DNA from: Capra hircus
Lineage: Eukaryota; Chordata; Mammalia; Artiodactyla; Bovidae
Assembly: GCF_001704415.2 (NCBI RefSeq)
Contig: NC_030836.1
Span: forward strand, 23,782,001-23,846,000
DNA: 64,000 nucleotides
Reading direction: 5' to 3'
Shown here: positions 1 to 10,636 of the stretch, piece after piece
Position numbering within the stretch: the first letter of the stretch is position 1
How the letters are laid out: each line of letters starts with the position of its first letter
Notes under the pieces: model-generated
What the model was told of the DNA's origin: nothing
Seen by the model: the letters and a program-made list of their open reading frames with translations, nothing else
The model's database searches: none
Position numbers and translations under genes: made by a program

Positions 1-295
1 TTGATAAGTTGGGCTACCATCACCAAAAGGCAATTTCAGAACATTTCCATCCTCCTAAAGTGTTCCCTTTGGTCTCTTTGCAGTCAATTTTCATGCCCAC
101 CCTCAGCCCCAGGAAATCACTGATCTGATTACTGTCTCTATAGAGTTGTCTTCTTTTTTTTTCTTCCCCCAAGTCGTCTTGTCTAAAATTTCACATAAAT
201 AGAATCATACAATATATATAGTCTTTTGCGTTTCTCTTCTTTTATTGAGCATATTTTCTTGAGGGTCATCCATACTGTGCCATGGATCATTATAT
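1..295 (-). mobile_element. Old L1 (L1M-type) 3' part, antisense
   Basis: Reads as the reverse complement of the 3' end of an old mammalian L1: an aacatttccatc block, then a block meaning 'image of cataaatagaatcatacaatat', then a gagggtcatccat block. It is diverged, with no open reading frame. The left end runs off the window. Confidence 0.65.
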
Positions 296-890
296 ATAAA
301 TAAGGATATAACAGTGATTTTTTTTAAATTATGTACACAGGTGGCTTATATGAGTTTCACTTCAGGATTGTAAGGAGGGTATTATAAAGAAAGAGTTTCA
401 GGACTGGTGATTTTAAGGACTTTGACCCCCGTGAATTTTTAAATCTTGTCCTCAGAAAGGCTTAATTAGAAGGGTAACTGGTAATCCAGATTTGAAGCAA
501 ACAGCAAATCTAAGCAATTGTCTTGCACCAGTTGCTTTGATCATCAAACTGTGGCCTACATTCAGATTCAGGCCAGAGTCAGAGAGACTGAGAGGGATAA
601 GCAAACCCATGAGAACCATCATTAAACTTACAGGAAGAGCTTCAGATTCTTTAACTCAACCTGGGTTTCAGCGTGAATAACAGCTCAGACAGGCTGGTGC
701 AAAAGGTCCAACCCTGAGAGAGCCCTGTGGGGGTCTATATTCCACACATCAGAAAGGGAGGGCTGGAAAAGGAGTCGGGGTCGGGGGATGGGCCAGTCCC
801 ATAGCCAGACCAGGTCTGGGGGATCCAGGGGGGCCTGGTAATTAGCTGCCTCTTCAGTCAGACATTCTGCAGTCATTTAGAGAAGAGTCT
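296..890. other. No gene seen; intergenic single-copy sequence
   Basis: No convincing exon, RNA gene or recognised repeat. Short open frames on both strands lack splice context and protein resemblance. Confidence 0.5.
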
Positions 891-1048
891 GAGCGGGAGA
901 CCCAAGTTTGATCCCTGGGTGGGGACGATCTCCAGGAGAAGGAAAGGACCATCCACTCCAGTATTCTTGCCTGAAAAAGAAGCCTGGTGGGCTATAGTCC
1001 AGGAGGTCGCAAAGAGTCGGACATGACTTAGCAACTAAACCACCAGCA
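891..1048 (+). mobile_element. Bov-tA SINE, 5' truncated
   Basis: tRNA-Glu-derived SINE. The B-box-like AAGTTTGATCCC lies near 903-914, followed by the BovA tail (ccactccagtattcttgcc; gcaaagagtcggacatgact). The A-box half is missing or heavily diverged. Confidence 0.85.
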
Positions 1049-2489
1049 CTGAGCCGTGTGGGGGATGGTTGAGATGGAGAACGCGGAGAGCAGAGCTGTG
1101 TCCCCTTCCTGCCTCAAGCAGCCCTGGCTCAGGCTTGCCTCTCCTCTAGTTAACCTGACCCACCTTTCCAGCCCGGAAGGCAACACTTATCTGCTGTTAC
1201 TCCAGAAATGGTGTTAAGGTCTCCCCACCGGCAACCACTCTTGGTAATTTTTCAGAGTATGCCTGTGTTCCTTTACCTCCATGGAGTCCTGGAAGAATAC
1301 ACAGAATGTTCTCCATTCCCTTAGTTTACTGCCGCTTTCTGGGCACTCCTTGTTGCAGGGACTGGAGACAGTAGACTAGCCCTTTGACCTGGCTCTGTGC
1401 CCAGTCAGGCTCTTCTCTCTCTCTCCTGGCAGCCTCGACAGTTAAAGCAGAGATGAGCATTCATTAGAGCAGTAAATCTGACTCCGAGGAGATCAGGCCA
1501 TGCGACAAGGTAGCTCGAGGGTGGCCTTGGAACCCTCTCTCGACCACCCCTTAAATCTGCGGTAGACAAGGAATCCCAGGGTTGGGCTCAGCCCTTCCCA
1601 GGGGGGTCCTCACTGGAAGTGAGGTGTGTGGAGACCCAGATACCTGTATGGAGCTGGCAGTTCCTGCCCAGGCTTGGGTACCAGCCTTCCATATAGCCAC
1701 AGCAAGCTCCAAAGCTGGACTGGAGTTAAAAGCAGACACACAAGTCCTTTTGTGGGTTTAAGTCCTTTGCTGGGTTTAAGCTTTGGCCTGGGCCTCCTGG
1801 GTGAGCAGCAAGAGGTGAGCGGAGAGGCAAGCGCCCTGCAGCCTGGGCTCTGATGCCAGGACAGCCCACAGCAAAGGCTGGCAGCACAATTCCTGTCTCC
1901 TGCTGCTCACCACATTCCCAGAGTCATTTTCTGCGTGTTTATGATGGAGGAATCACTGGCTGTGGAACAGTCACTGTGTTGCAAACAAAGCATTATGGTT
2001 GGAGGTGAGAGGCAAAACAAACGGCAGGCACTTTAAAATCTGGCTCTTTTAAGGCGTCTGTAGCAAACTTCCCAGGTGTGGGGCGACTGGAGCTCCTGGA
2101 GCCCAGCAGGAAGCTGCTGAATTAAAGACATTTGCACAGGAAAGAGTATAGTCAGCCTGGTTTAGACAGAGCAGTGCACATCTAGCTCTGGGAAGCCTGG
2201 AGCGTGTGCCTTGCAAGCAAACAGCAGTGCCTGTTTGAGCACTGAGAAAGCTGAATGAAGGGCTTTTAAAAATGAAATGATCATACCCATTGCTGTCAAG
2301 AACTAGAGCAAGAAACGGTAAGGTTATTTTTAACTCAGCTATTTGCTCACTGCTGATGAAGCACACGCTTCCTTGCACCCAGGTGGATGTAGACAGACAG
2401 CAGTGGAGAGAAAGCTGGGCAGGATGGAGGGAGATTAGGACCACAGGCCTTGGGCCACCGGTCAAGCTGTCTGCATTTGCATCTGACCC
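1049..2489. other. No gene seen; GC-richer intergenic stretch
   Basis: Moderately GC-rich sequence without a recognised repeat. The overlapping open frames at 2049-2465 (-) and 2290-2535 (+) show no family motif, signal peptide or splice frame. I see no functional element I can name. Confidence 0.45.
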
Positions 2490-2586
2490 CTCAACTTTCT
2501 ATCTTTGTAACCCTCTGATATTGTTTCTCATCTGAAGCCTCAAAGGGCTTTCATGAGGATTAAATGAGATCCATAGAAAATGCTTC
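2490..2586 (-). mobile_element. MIR fragment, antisense, left piece of a split copy
   Basis: Matches the antisense MIR segment around gaggattaaatgagat. The antisense MIR end seems to resume after 3888 (ccaggcaaatggcaagtag), so a younger SINE plus BovB block probably splits one MIR. Confidence 0.55.
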
Positions 2587-2786
2587 TGTGTATGTTAGTC
2601 GCTCAGTCATGTCTGACCCTTTGCAACCCCACAGACTGTAGCCCACCAGTCTCCTCTGTCCACGAGATTCTCCAGGCAAGAATAGTGGAGTGGGTTGCCA
2701 TGCCCTCCACTAGGGGATCTTCCCGGCTCAGGGGTTGAACCTGGGTCTCCAGCATTGCAGGCAGATTCTTTATCATCTGAGCGACC
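2587..2786 (-). mobile_element. Bov-tA SINE with 12-bp target-site duplication
   Basis: Complete antisense SINE. The BovA part comes first (gctcagtcatgtctgaccc), then the reverse-complement tRNA part (ggttgaacctgggtctcc is the B box reversed). It is flanked by perfect copies of agaaaatgcttc at 2575-2586 and 2787-2798, the mark of L1-type target-primed integration. The right duplicate abuts the BovB 3' end at 2799. Confidence 0.93.
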
Positions 2787-2798
2787 AGAAAATGCTTC

Positions 2799-3888
2799 AG
2801 TTCAGTTCAGTCACTCAGTCGTGTCCCACCCTTTGCGACCCCATGAACCACAGCACGCCAGGCCTCCCTGTCCCTCACCAACTCCCAGAGTCCACCCAAA
2901 CCCATGACCATTGAGTTGGTGATGCCATCCAACCATCTCATCCTCTGTCGTCCCCTTTTCCTCCTGCCCCCAATCCCTCCCAGCATCAGGGTCTTTCCCA
3001 GTGAGTCAGCTCTTCGCATCAGGTGGCCAAAGTATTAGAGTTTCAGCTTCAACATCAGTCCTTCCAATGAACACCCAGGACTGATCTCCTTTAGGATGGA
3101 CTGATTGGAACTCCTTGCAGTCCAAGGGACTCTCAAGAGTCTTCTCCAACACCACACTTCAAAAGCATCAATTCTTTGGCACTCAACTTTCTTCACAATC
3201 CAACTCTCACATCCATACATGACCACAGGAAAAACCATAGTCTTGACTAGACAGACCTTTGTTGGCAAAGTAACATCTCTGCTTTTTAATATGCTGTCTA
3301 GGTTGGTCATAACTTTCCTTCCAAAGAGTAAGTGTCTTTTAATTTCATGGCTGCAATCACCATCTGCAGTGATTTTGGTGCCCAGAAAAATAGTCAGCCA
3401 CTGTTTCCCCATCTGTTTGCCATGAAGTGATAGGACCAGATGCCATGATCTTAGTTTTCTGAATGTTGAGCTTCAAGCCAACTTTTTCACTCTCCTCTTT
3501 CACTTTCATCAAGAGGTTCTTTAGTTCTTCTTCACTTTCTGCCATAAGGGTGGTGTCATCTGCATATCTGAGGTTATTGATATTTTCCCTGGCAATCTTG
3601 ATTCTAGCTTGTGCTTCTTCCAGCCCAGCATTTCTCATGATGTACTCTGCATGTAAGTTAAATAAGCAGGGTGACAGTATACAGCCTTGATGTACTCCTC
3701 TTCCTATTTAGAACCAGTCTGTTATTCCATGTCCAGTTCAAACTGTTGCTTCCTGACCTGCATACAGGTTTCTCAAGAGGCAGGTCAGGTGGTCTGGTAT
3801 TCCCATCTCTTTCAGAATTTTCCACAGTTTATTGTGATCTACACAGTCAAAGGCTTTGGCATAGTCAATAAAGCAGAAATAGATGTTT
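2799..3888 (-). mobile_element. BovB (RTE) LINE, 5' truncated, about 1.1 kb
   Basis: On the minus strand this reads the reverse-transcriptase C-terminal half of BovB. It starts around FCFIDYAKAFDCVDHNKLWK (near 3888), continues through RYADDTTLMAESEEELK (YADD catalytic box) and YGCESWIVKK to the canonical 3' end (tgaactgaact repeats, 2799-2815). Several frameshifts and stops make it non-coding. Only the 3' part of the LINE is present. Confidence 0.93.
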
Positions 3889-4169
3889 AGACCCAGGCAA
3901 ATGGCAAGTAGCCCATCAAGCATTGGTGACTGTCAATCACGTGACCACTAGTTTGTATACTTGGCAGCTAGCTTGTGAATTATCTAATGCTTACAGAGGT
4001 GGGGTCCTGTCATGGACACAGGTGAAGGCACCCACCCCTTCTCCCTTCTTGATGCACTCACATGGCCAGAGACATTCTTTTCCAGTAGGGCCTGGCTCCA
4101 TTCTGAGATGTGCTTCTCATCCAGAAAATGTTAAATTGGGCAAGATCCGAACGAATCATCATGTCTAGA
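3889..4169. other. MIR remainder and single-copy sequence
   Basis: About 3889-3930 resembles the antisense end of the MIR that begins at 2490. The rest shows no repeat or exon that I recognise. Confidence 0.4.
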
Positions 4170-4945
4170 CCATTTAGTTTTTCAAGTGTACAATTCAGTG
4201 GTTTTTAGCATATTTTCAGAGTTGATCAACTATTACCATAATCTAATTTTGAAACATTTTCATCACACCACCTGGTACCTGGGAGCAGTCATTTTCTAGT
4301 TCCTCTCCCCACCAGCCCCCAGCCTTGGGCAACTACTCATCTACTTCTGTCCCTGTAGACTTGCCTATTCTGAACACTTGATAAAAACAGAATCATATAA
4401 TATGTAGCTTTTTGTCACTGACTTCTTCACTTAGCCTAATGCTTTCAAGAGTCATCATCACTTTATACCCATCAGAATGGCTATAATAAAAAAGACAATA
4501 ACAAGTGTTGGTGATGATGTGGAGAAATGGGGACATTCATACATTGCCAGTGTGAAGTAAAATGTCTCAGCCACTTTTGGAAAAGTTTGGAAGTTCCTCA
4601 AAGGATGAACGTAGAGTTACTATAAGCCCTAGCAGTTCCAGTCCTGGTACCTAAGAGAAATGAAGACATACGCCCACACAGAACCTTGTACATGAATATT
4701 CACAGCAGCAATATTCATAATAGCCAAAAAGTAGAAACAACCAAATGTCCGTTGACTGACGATTACTCTTTTCATTTTCTTGATGGTGTCCTTTGAAGCA
4801 CAAAATTTTCAGTTCAGATATAGTCCCAACTTCTCTTTTATCGCTTATACACTTTTTGTCATATCTAAGAAATCATTGCCTAATCCAAGATCATGAAAAT
4901 TTACTCCGTTGTTTTCTTCTGGGAATTTTATAGTTTTAGCTTCAA
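4170..4945 (-). mobile_element. Old L1M with an internal inverted block
   Basis: 4170-4455 is antisense L1M 3' sequence (gtgtacaattcagtggtttt; tgaacacttgataaaaacag). 4460-4765 is in sense orientation (cccatcagaatggctataa through aaatgtccgttgactga). 4770-4945 is antisense again (cttttcattttcttgatgg; atctaagaaatcattgcc). The outer blocks are in the order expected of one antisense L1 and the middle block is flipped. No coding capacity. Confidence 0.75.
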
Positions 4946-5182
4946 CTATTTAATTTAAACCAACAGGGAAACTAAGACCAAGTGAAGGTATGATTTGCTC
5001 CAAATTACACTGCTAGTAAGTGTCAGATAAGTAATTTTTTTAAATAGTTTAATTTTGTACAATCTGAAATCAATATAACTTTAAGACCAAAGAGGGTCTC
5101 AAGTCATGTGAAAAAAAAAATCAGAGTCTAAAACCCAATTTATATTCACCCTTAAATAGAATCAACCTTTTATTTGAGGCCA

Positions 5183-5430
5183 ATAATGATAAGAACAGAA
5201 CCCATTTCTTGAGCAATCAGTCTGGGTCAGGCACTGTGCAACATGTATTCTCTTTCTAATTCTCAAAGCCACATAGTAAGTAAGTGCTATTATTATCCTT
5301 ATTTTAAAGATGGGGAAATGCATGCTCAGAAAGCTTTTTAAGTAAGCTTTCTTAAAAGTCCCACAGTTAATAAGAGACAGAGCTGGGTTTTAAACTCATG
5401 GCTCCTGCTCTTCTCTTAGGGTGTCCTATT
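5183..5430 (+). mobile_element. MIR SINE
   Basis: Sense MIR: ggcactgtgcaacatgtat, then attattatccttattttaaagatgggg, then agagacagagctggg. Strongly diverged, as expected of an ancient copy. Confidence 0.75.
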
Positions 5431-6345
5431 AGAAAAACTAATGATTGTTGCTGAAACCCTAATAAGTGGCTTCTAACAAGACAGGAATCTCCTGATAACT
5501 TGAACTGGACCCCAACTGTCATGCCCACTCTTTGTCACATCTGTGGTAATTTCTCTTGGTGGGGTTGTGTTGATTTGTGGAGGTGAGAACCCAGACACAA
5601 CAAGCATTTGGGTTGCCATGAAGTCTTGATCCTTTTCCTTTAAATCCAATTTTCCACTTGGTTTGGCCACGGCAGGAGGATGTCAAATTCTGTGGCAGAG
5701 GTCAGTCCTATAAGGTGTTTATCTCTATTTACATAATTCATTAGAACATTTCATGAGGGGAAAATCCATCTTCCCTGACATGAGTCTTAGGATGAAGAGA
5801 AGCAATCCTAGGCTTAGCCATGCACAGAGGTCTAGGTCTGCAGTTTCAATCAGGCATATTATTTACATGTGGAAATTCCCGGTGGGAAGCTGAAGAACAC
5901 AACTTAGGAGTGGTCCCCAAGTGGGAAATTGAACAGTACACTGAGCTCCTTTTATTTCCATTTAATTGACCATCGGTATCATTACCATTATTTTCTTAAT
6001 CATTTTGCTAGCAATGCTGTAACTTGGGACCAAGGTAATTGCAGTCAAATGGGGAAGATGCTTATCTGCAGTATTAGTTAGCAAAGGCTTTCATTCACCT
6101 TTTTAGGGATGGGTATTAGTTCTTTCCTTTATTCATGGAGCATAGAGCTGCCTGGAAATGCCAAAGATATTAAGAGCTCCCTGCAGCTTAATGAACTCTG
6201 TATTTGGTAGAAGAGAGATTTCTGTAATTTTTAGCTCACTGCTGCCTGAAAATGTATCACACTACACAGGAAGAGGCTTCCTGAGATGCTAAGAAGCCTG
6301 TGTGAAACAGGTCAGGCCTGCCCCACGGTCAGAGCAACGTGGAGT
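5431..6345. other. Non-repetitive segment; candidate conserved non-coding element near 5940-6290
   Basis: No recognised repeat. The 5940-6290 portion has intact-looking mixed composition with homeodomain-type cores (TTTAATTGA, GGTAATTGC, CTTAATGA) and no long open frame. Calling it conserved is inference only; no alignment was possible. Confidence 0.3.
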
Positions 6346-6556
6346 CAATGATCATAACTTTGCCTTCAGTGATCTGACTCTACTATCTGACAGCTGTGTG
6401 ACTTTGGGCAAGCGGCTTATGCTCTCTGAGTCTCTATTTTCTTGGTACTACTACTTATCTCACAGCTTGTTGGGCAGTAAATGAAGTAAGATGGGTGAAG
6501 GCTCAGAGCATTCCTTGGCCCATAACAGGTGTTCATTAAATGCTCTTTCTTTCCTG
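6346..6556 (-). mobile_element. MIR SINE, antisense
   Basis: Antisense MIR: acagctgtgtgactttgggc, then tctctgagtctctattttc, then ggtgttcattaaatgctc. Near full length. Confidence 0.8.
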
Positions 6557-6769
6557 AGAAAGTGCTGGTGTGGAGGACTTTTCTGCTGAGTCTCAGGATT
6601 CTTTGAGAGCCAAAGGCAAGAAAAGTTTTGAGGACTGACTAGATAGGTGGTACCTTTCGGTTGGCAAGAATGAAGACCTTGGAGGGGCCACAGATGTGTT
6701 GGTGAGGGGACTTGGTCTCCATACTCACCATTAGATTCCAGGGATCATCTTGGCTGGGGAGCTGGAAAC

Positions 6770-7030
6770 CCCATGGGACCCAGCCCCGCCCACTTCTGCA
6801 CATCACCCTTGACCTCTCCCCCACGTGCTCCACGCATTCCCCTCCCTGTCCCCTCCCCCATTTCCTCTGATGTGCTAGACATCCCTTCTCAGGGTCTTTG
6901 CATAGGCCCTCCCTCAGCCTGGTCTATTCTCTTCCTTCACTCCCTCCACTTGGCTGGAGCCTCCTCATCCCCTTGGTCTTGTCTTCTTTGTCATGTCCTC
7001 ACTGGACACGCCCCTGATGGGCTCTCATAG
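6770..7030 (+). mobile_element. LINE2 (L2) fragment
   Basis: Sense L2-like sequence rich in C and T with the marker agggtctttgcataggccct. It resembles the L2 segment that ends its reverse-transcriptase region. The 85-codon open frame here is part of the repeat, not a gene. Confidence 0.6.
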
Positions 7031-7123
7031 ATCACCCTGTGCTTCTCAACAGGGCACAGATTGGGTTTGTAGCTAAATGGCTTCTGTTTGTCTGGGGTTT
7101 TTCATTTGAAACACCTTCACCAC

Positions 7124-7819
7124 CACCTAGCACTCCGTTACTAGGCATATACCCTGAGAAAATCATAACAGAAAAGGACACATATGCCCCTCCGTTCACT
7201 GAAGCAGTGTTTACAATATCCAGGACATGGAAGTAACCTAGACGTCCACTGACAGATGAATGGATAAAGGTATGGTACATACACACAGTGGAACATTACT
7301 CATCCATAAAAGGAGCAAATCTGGAGTCAGTTCTAAGAAGGTAGGTGGACCTACAGCCTATTCTACAGAGTGAAATCAGTCAGAAAGAGAAAAACCAGTA
7401 TCGTATAGTAACACACATATATGGAATTTAGAAAAATGGTACTGATGAACCTATCTGCAGGGCAGGAAGAGAAACTCAGACAGAGAGCACAGACTTATGG
7501 ACACAGCAGGAGAAGGTGGGGTGAACTGAGAGAGTAGCATTGAAACATATACATTCCCACATGTGAAACAGATAGCTAATGGCTATATGGCTATATAGCA
7601 CATAAAGCTACATAACACAGAGAGCTCTGCCTGGGGCTCTGTGACAGCCTAAAGGAGTGGGATGGGGAGGGGGGTGGGAGGGAGGTTCAAGAGGGAGGGA
7701 ACATATGTATACCATGTATACCTATGGTTGATTCATGTTACTGTATGGCAGAAACCAACACAACACTGTAAAGCAATTATTCTCCAATTAAAAATACATG
7801 AATTTAAAGTAAAAAAAAT
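7124..7819 (+). mobile_element. L1, 5' truncated, with 11-bp target-site duplication
   Basis: Starts in the 3' end of L1 ORF2 (ggcatataccctgagaaaat; atggaagtaacctagacgtc), runs through the artiodactyl L1 3' UTR (gggaggttcaagagggaggg) and ends in an A-rich tail (7806-7819). Perfect accttcaccac copies lie at 7113-7123 and 7820-7830. ORF2 remnants carry stops and frameshifts. Confidence 0.92.
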
Positions 7820-8054
7820 ACCTTCACCACTAGCCAGTTAGTTCCCCGAAGCCTGGGTCTGGGAGGATTTTCCTTACAACATCTCCCCTAGAGGTGTTCA
7901 GTCATATTCGTAGAATGGATGAGTTCAACATTGGGGAAAATGAAAAGGGGCCTTCGATGCTGTTGAACCCTCACAGTCTTGGGCCAAGATTTTAAGCAAA
8001 GGCGGAATGAAATTGTTGATATTAATGGACGCAGTGCCCTTTCCATCCAGCCAG

Positions 8055-8235
8055 GACTCTCCTAAGTACTTCTGGGCATTACCTTTGCCAATCTTCATAA
8101 CCATCCTATTGTTACTGCTCCCTCCATCGTAAAGATGAGAAACGGGGACATAGATGTATTTCTCAGGTAATAAATGGCTGAGCCATGACTTAGACCTAGA
8201 CTCTGGCTGCCCAACGCATGCGCCTCACCCCTAAC
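8055..8235 (+). mobile_element. MIR SINE
   Basis: Sense MIR-like: aatcttcataaccatccta, then gtaaagatgagaaacgggga, then aatggctgagccatgactta. Diverged. Confidence 0.6.
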
Positions 8236-8239
8236 CCTA

Positions 8240-8520
8240 CTGCTCAACAGGCATCCCTTCTCCCCTAGAATATGCTCTCCTCCTCACAATTCTCCCCTTC
8301 CTGCCACACCCACACATTTGAGGCCTCAGGTTTGAGGTGAAATAGCCCTTCCTCAGGGAGACGATCTCACCTCCTGAATTTCCTATCCACAAATCCTGAT
8401 CGGTTATTTCCTCGCCAATGTCAGGGCATGTCTTGTTTATCTCTGGACTCTCTGTAGCGCCTAGAACAAGGCTCAGCACACAGTAGGTGCTCAGAAACTT
8501 GCTGTCAGTGTGCAATGCTC
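8240..8520 (+). mobile_element. LINE2 (L2) 3' end
   Basis: Sense L2 3' terminal region with ctctctgtagcgcctagaac and cagcacacagtaggtgctca, which are typical of the L2 3' UTR. Directly downstream of a MIR. Confidence 0.65.
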
Positions 8521-8594
8521 CAGTGTTCCCAGAAATCAGCTGTTAACAATACTGTACCCACTTTTGGTGATATGTCAACACATGTTAAATATGT

Positions 8595-8830
8595 GTAGGT
8601 TTGACCCAACGAGCCCACATCTAGGAATTTATCCTAAGGAGATAATCAAGCAAGTTTAAAAGGATGTGGATGCAGGAATTGTTGACACTGGGAAAAAACT
8701 AGGAATAATCTAAGATGGTGATCAACGGGAGACTCGTTAAATAAATTACGTTCTCACCATATAATGAAATCCTATGCAGCTATTGAAAAAGATAATATAA
8801 TACAGGTGATAACACAGAACTTTACCCATG
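8595..8830 (+). mobile_element. Old L1M fragment, sense
   Basis: Matches the L1M ORF2 end and 3' region: catctaggaatttatcctaa, gactcgttaaataaattacg, tcctatgcagctattgaaaa. Highly diverged. Confidence 0.7.
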
Positions 8831-8884
8831 TTATACTGGTGTTAAAAAAAAAAGCAGACTAACAACTAGTGCCAAAAGATTCCT

Positions 8885-9065
8885 GCCGGGAGCCATGCTA
8901 AGCCCTTTTATACACATTAGCTCATTCAGTCCTCACACTGGTCCTGTGAAGTAGGCTTGTTCTATCATGATCCCTAATTTATAAACCAATGAACTGAAAA
9001 GTAACTGGGGAAGCCAGATTTCAGTCCATAGTCATCTTCAGAGCCTGTATTCTCTATTATACTGT
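8885..9065 (+). mobile_element. MIR SINE
   Basis: Sense MIR core: agctcattcagtcctcacac, then gtgaagtaggcttgttctat, then agccagatttcagtcc. Confidence 0.65.
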
Positions 9066-9139
9066 CTCTGTGATGCTGTTAAGTAATGCTGCATAAACAG
9101 TATGACAAAGACTGCAAGATACCCCTTCATATCCCACTT

Positions 9140-9550
9140 CTCCACTTCTTAGTAAGACAATTTCTAGCTGGGCACATGGCTGTCAGAGTAAGGACTACAT
9201 TTCCCAAAGTCCCTTACGGCTGTCAGAGTAAGGACTACATTTCCCAAAGCCCCTTGCAGCTGGGTATAACCATGTACCTTAGTTCTGGCCAATGGGATAT
9301 AAACAGAAATATTATGCATTCGTTTGGCACTTCTCTCTCTTAGTCTCTCTTTTGTTTCTTCCTCTTCCTGCTTTCTAGAGTGCAGATGCTGTCCTTTGGA
9401 CCATGAGGTGGAGGCCATAAACAGTAGAATGAGAAGATGGCACAAGCCTGTACAACTGACACCGGGGAGGACCTTGCCAGTCCTGAACCACCCACCTAGT
9501 GCTGCGCGTGAGAGACGAATGAGCTGCTATCCCAATTCCATCATCGATAT
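9140..9550 (+). mobile_element. Old mammalian interspersed repeat, family uncertain
   Basis: The segment ggactacatttcccaaag, ttctggccaatgggatat, ggaccatgaggtggaggcc resembles a common mammalian repeat whose name I cannot assign safely. A similar family seems to contribute 45120-45370. It contains the 40-bp duplication described separately. Confidence 0.4.
9178..9257. repeat. Two-copy 40-bp tandem duplication
   Basis: Copies at 9178-9217 and 9218-9257 differ at only two positions, both near the end (agtcccttac versus agccccttgc). The junction is exact with no spacer, indicating a recent local duplication inside an older repeat. Confidence 0.95.
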
Positions 9551-9570
9551 TTTGGTTGTCCATCATTCGT

Positions 9571-9762
9571 AGCTGAGCATAACCTAACGTGTGCACACAC
9601 ATGGGTGTGTACACGCCTAAAAACATTCCTGCAAGGATAGCTAAGCATAACCTAACATGTGCACACACTGCACATGCCTAAAAACACTCCTGCAAGGATA
9701 GCTAAGCATAACCTAACGTGTGCACATGTGTGTGCACACGCCTAAAAACACTCCTGCAAGGG
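9571..9762. repeat. Three-copy tandem repeat, units of 61-68 bp
   Basis: Units at 9571-9638, 9639-9699 and 9700-9762 each begin agctRagcataacctaac and end cctgcaagg. Length variation is confined to a GT/CA-rich, partly palindromic core (for example gtgtgcacatgtgtgtgcac). Confidence 0.93.
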
Positions 9763-9970
9763 TGTTCATCATCATGTTGACAGTGACTGCCTTAGGAGTG
9801 CAGGGTTTGTAGTGATTTTTACATTATCTTTACCATTCTCTGGATATATGGGCCACTTCTTACAAAAGCACCACATCAAAGAAAAGTATAGCATAATAAC
9901 TTCTACCTTCTGCCCTACAGTTTTGGTTCAGTGGCCAAATTCTCACCTGCCTTCAGCCCATCCATAGCAC

Positions 9971-10636
9971 TGTGACTCTGGCTGACAGCTCACCATGACT
10001 CTGGCTGACAGCTCACCATGACTCTGGCTGACAGCTCACCATGGCTCTGGGTGACAGCTCACTGTGACTCCGGCTGACAGCTCACCATGACTCTGGCTGA
10101 CAGCTCACCATGGCTCTGGGTGACAGCTCACCGTGACTCTAGCTGACAGCTCACCATGGCTCTGGGTGACAGCTCACCGTGACTCTGGCTGACAGCTCAC
10201 CATGGCTCCGGGTGACAGCTCACCGTGACTCCGGCTGACAGCTCACCGTGACTCCGGCTGACAGCTCACCATGACTCTGGCTGACAGCTCACCATGACTC
10301 TGGCTGACAGCTCACCATGACTCTGGCTGACAGCTCACTGTGGCTCTGGGTGACAGCTCACTGTGACTCTGGCTGACAGCTCACCGTGACTCTGGCTGAC
10401 AGCTCACCATGACTCTGGGTGACAGCTCACCATGGCTCTGGGTGACAGCTCACCGTGACTCCGGCTGACAGCTCACCGTGACTCTGGGTGACAGCTCACC
10501 ATGACTCTGGCTGACAGCTCACCATGACTCTGGCTGACAGCTCACCGTGACTCCGGCTGACAGCTCACCGTGACTCTGGGTGACAGCTCACCATGACTCC
10601 GGGAGACAGCTCACTGTCACTCTGGGTGACAGCTCT
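9971..10636. repeat. Minisatellite, 23-bp unit, about 29 copies
   Basis: Head-to-tail array of GACTCTGGCTGACAGCTCAC plus CAT (23 bp). I count 29 occurrences of the gacagctc core and the phase never slips. Variants are substitutions at few sites: CTCTGG or CTCCGG, GGCTGACAG or GGGTGACAG, CACCAT, CACCGT or CACTGT, GACTC or GGCTC. There are no spacers, so it is not a CRISPR array. Open frames through it are a by-product. Confidence 0.97.

Noticed and set aside
1049..2489. CpG island or promoter
   Set aside because: GC content is moderate but CG dinucleotides are sparse, and no first exon is seen.
2049..2535. Opposed open frames of 138 and 81 codons
   Set aside because: No domain, no splice context, and they overlap on opposite strands in non-repetitive intergenic DNA.
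9971..10636. CRISPR-like array of 23-bp repeats
   Set aside because: Units are contiguous with no spacers and the window is mammalian; it is a minisatellite.
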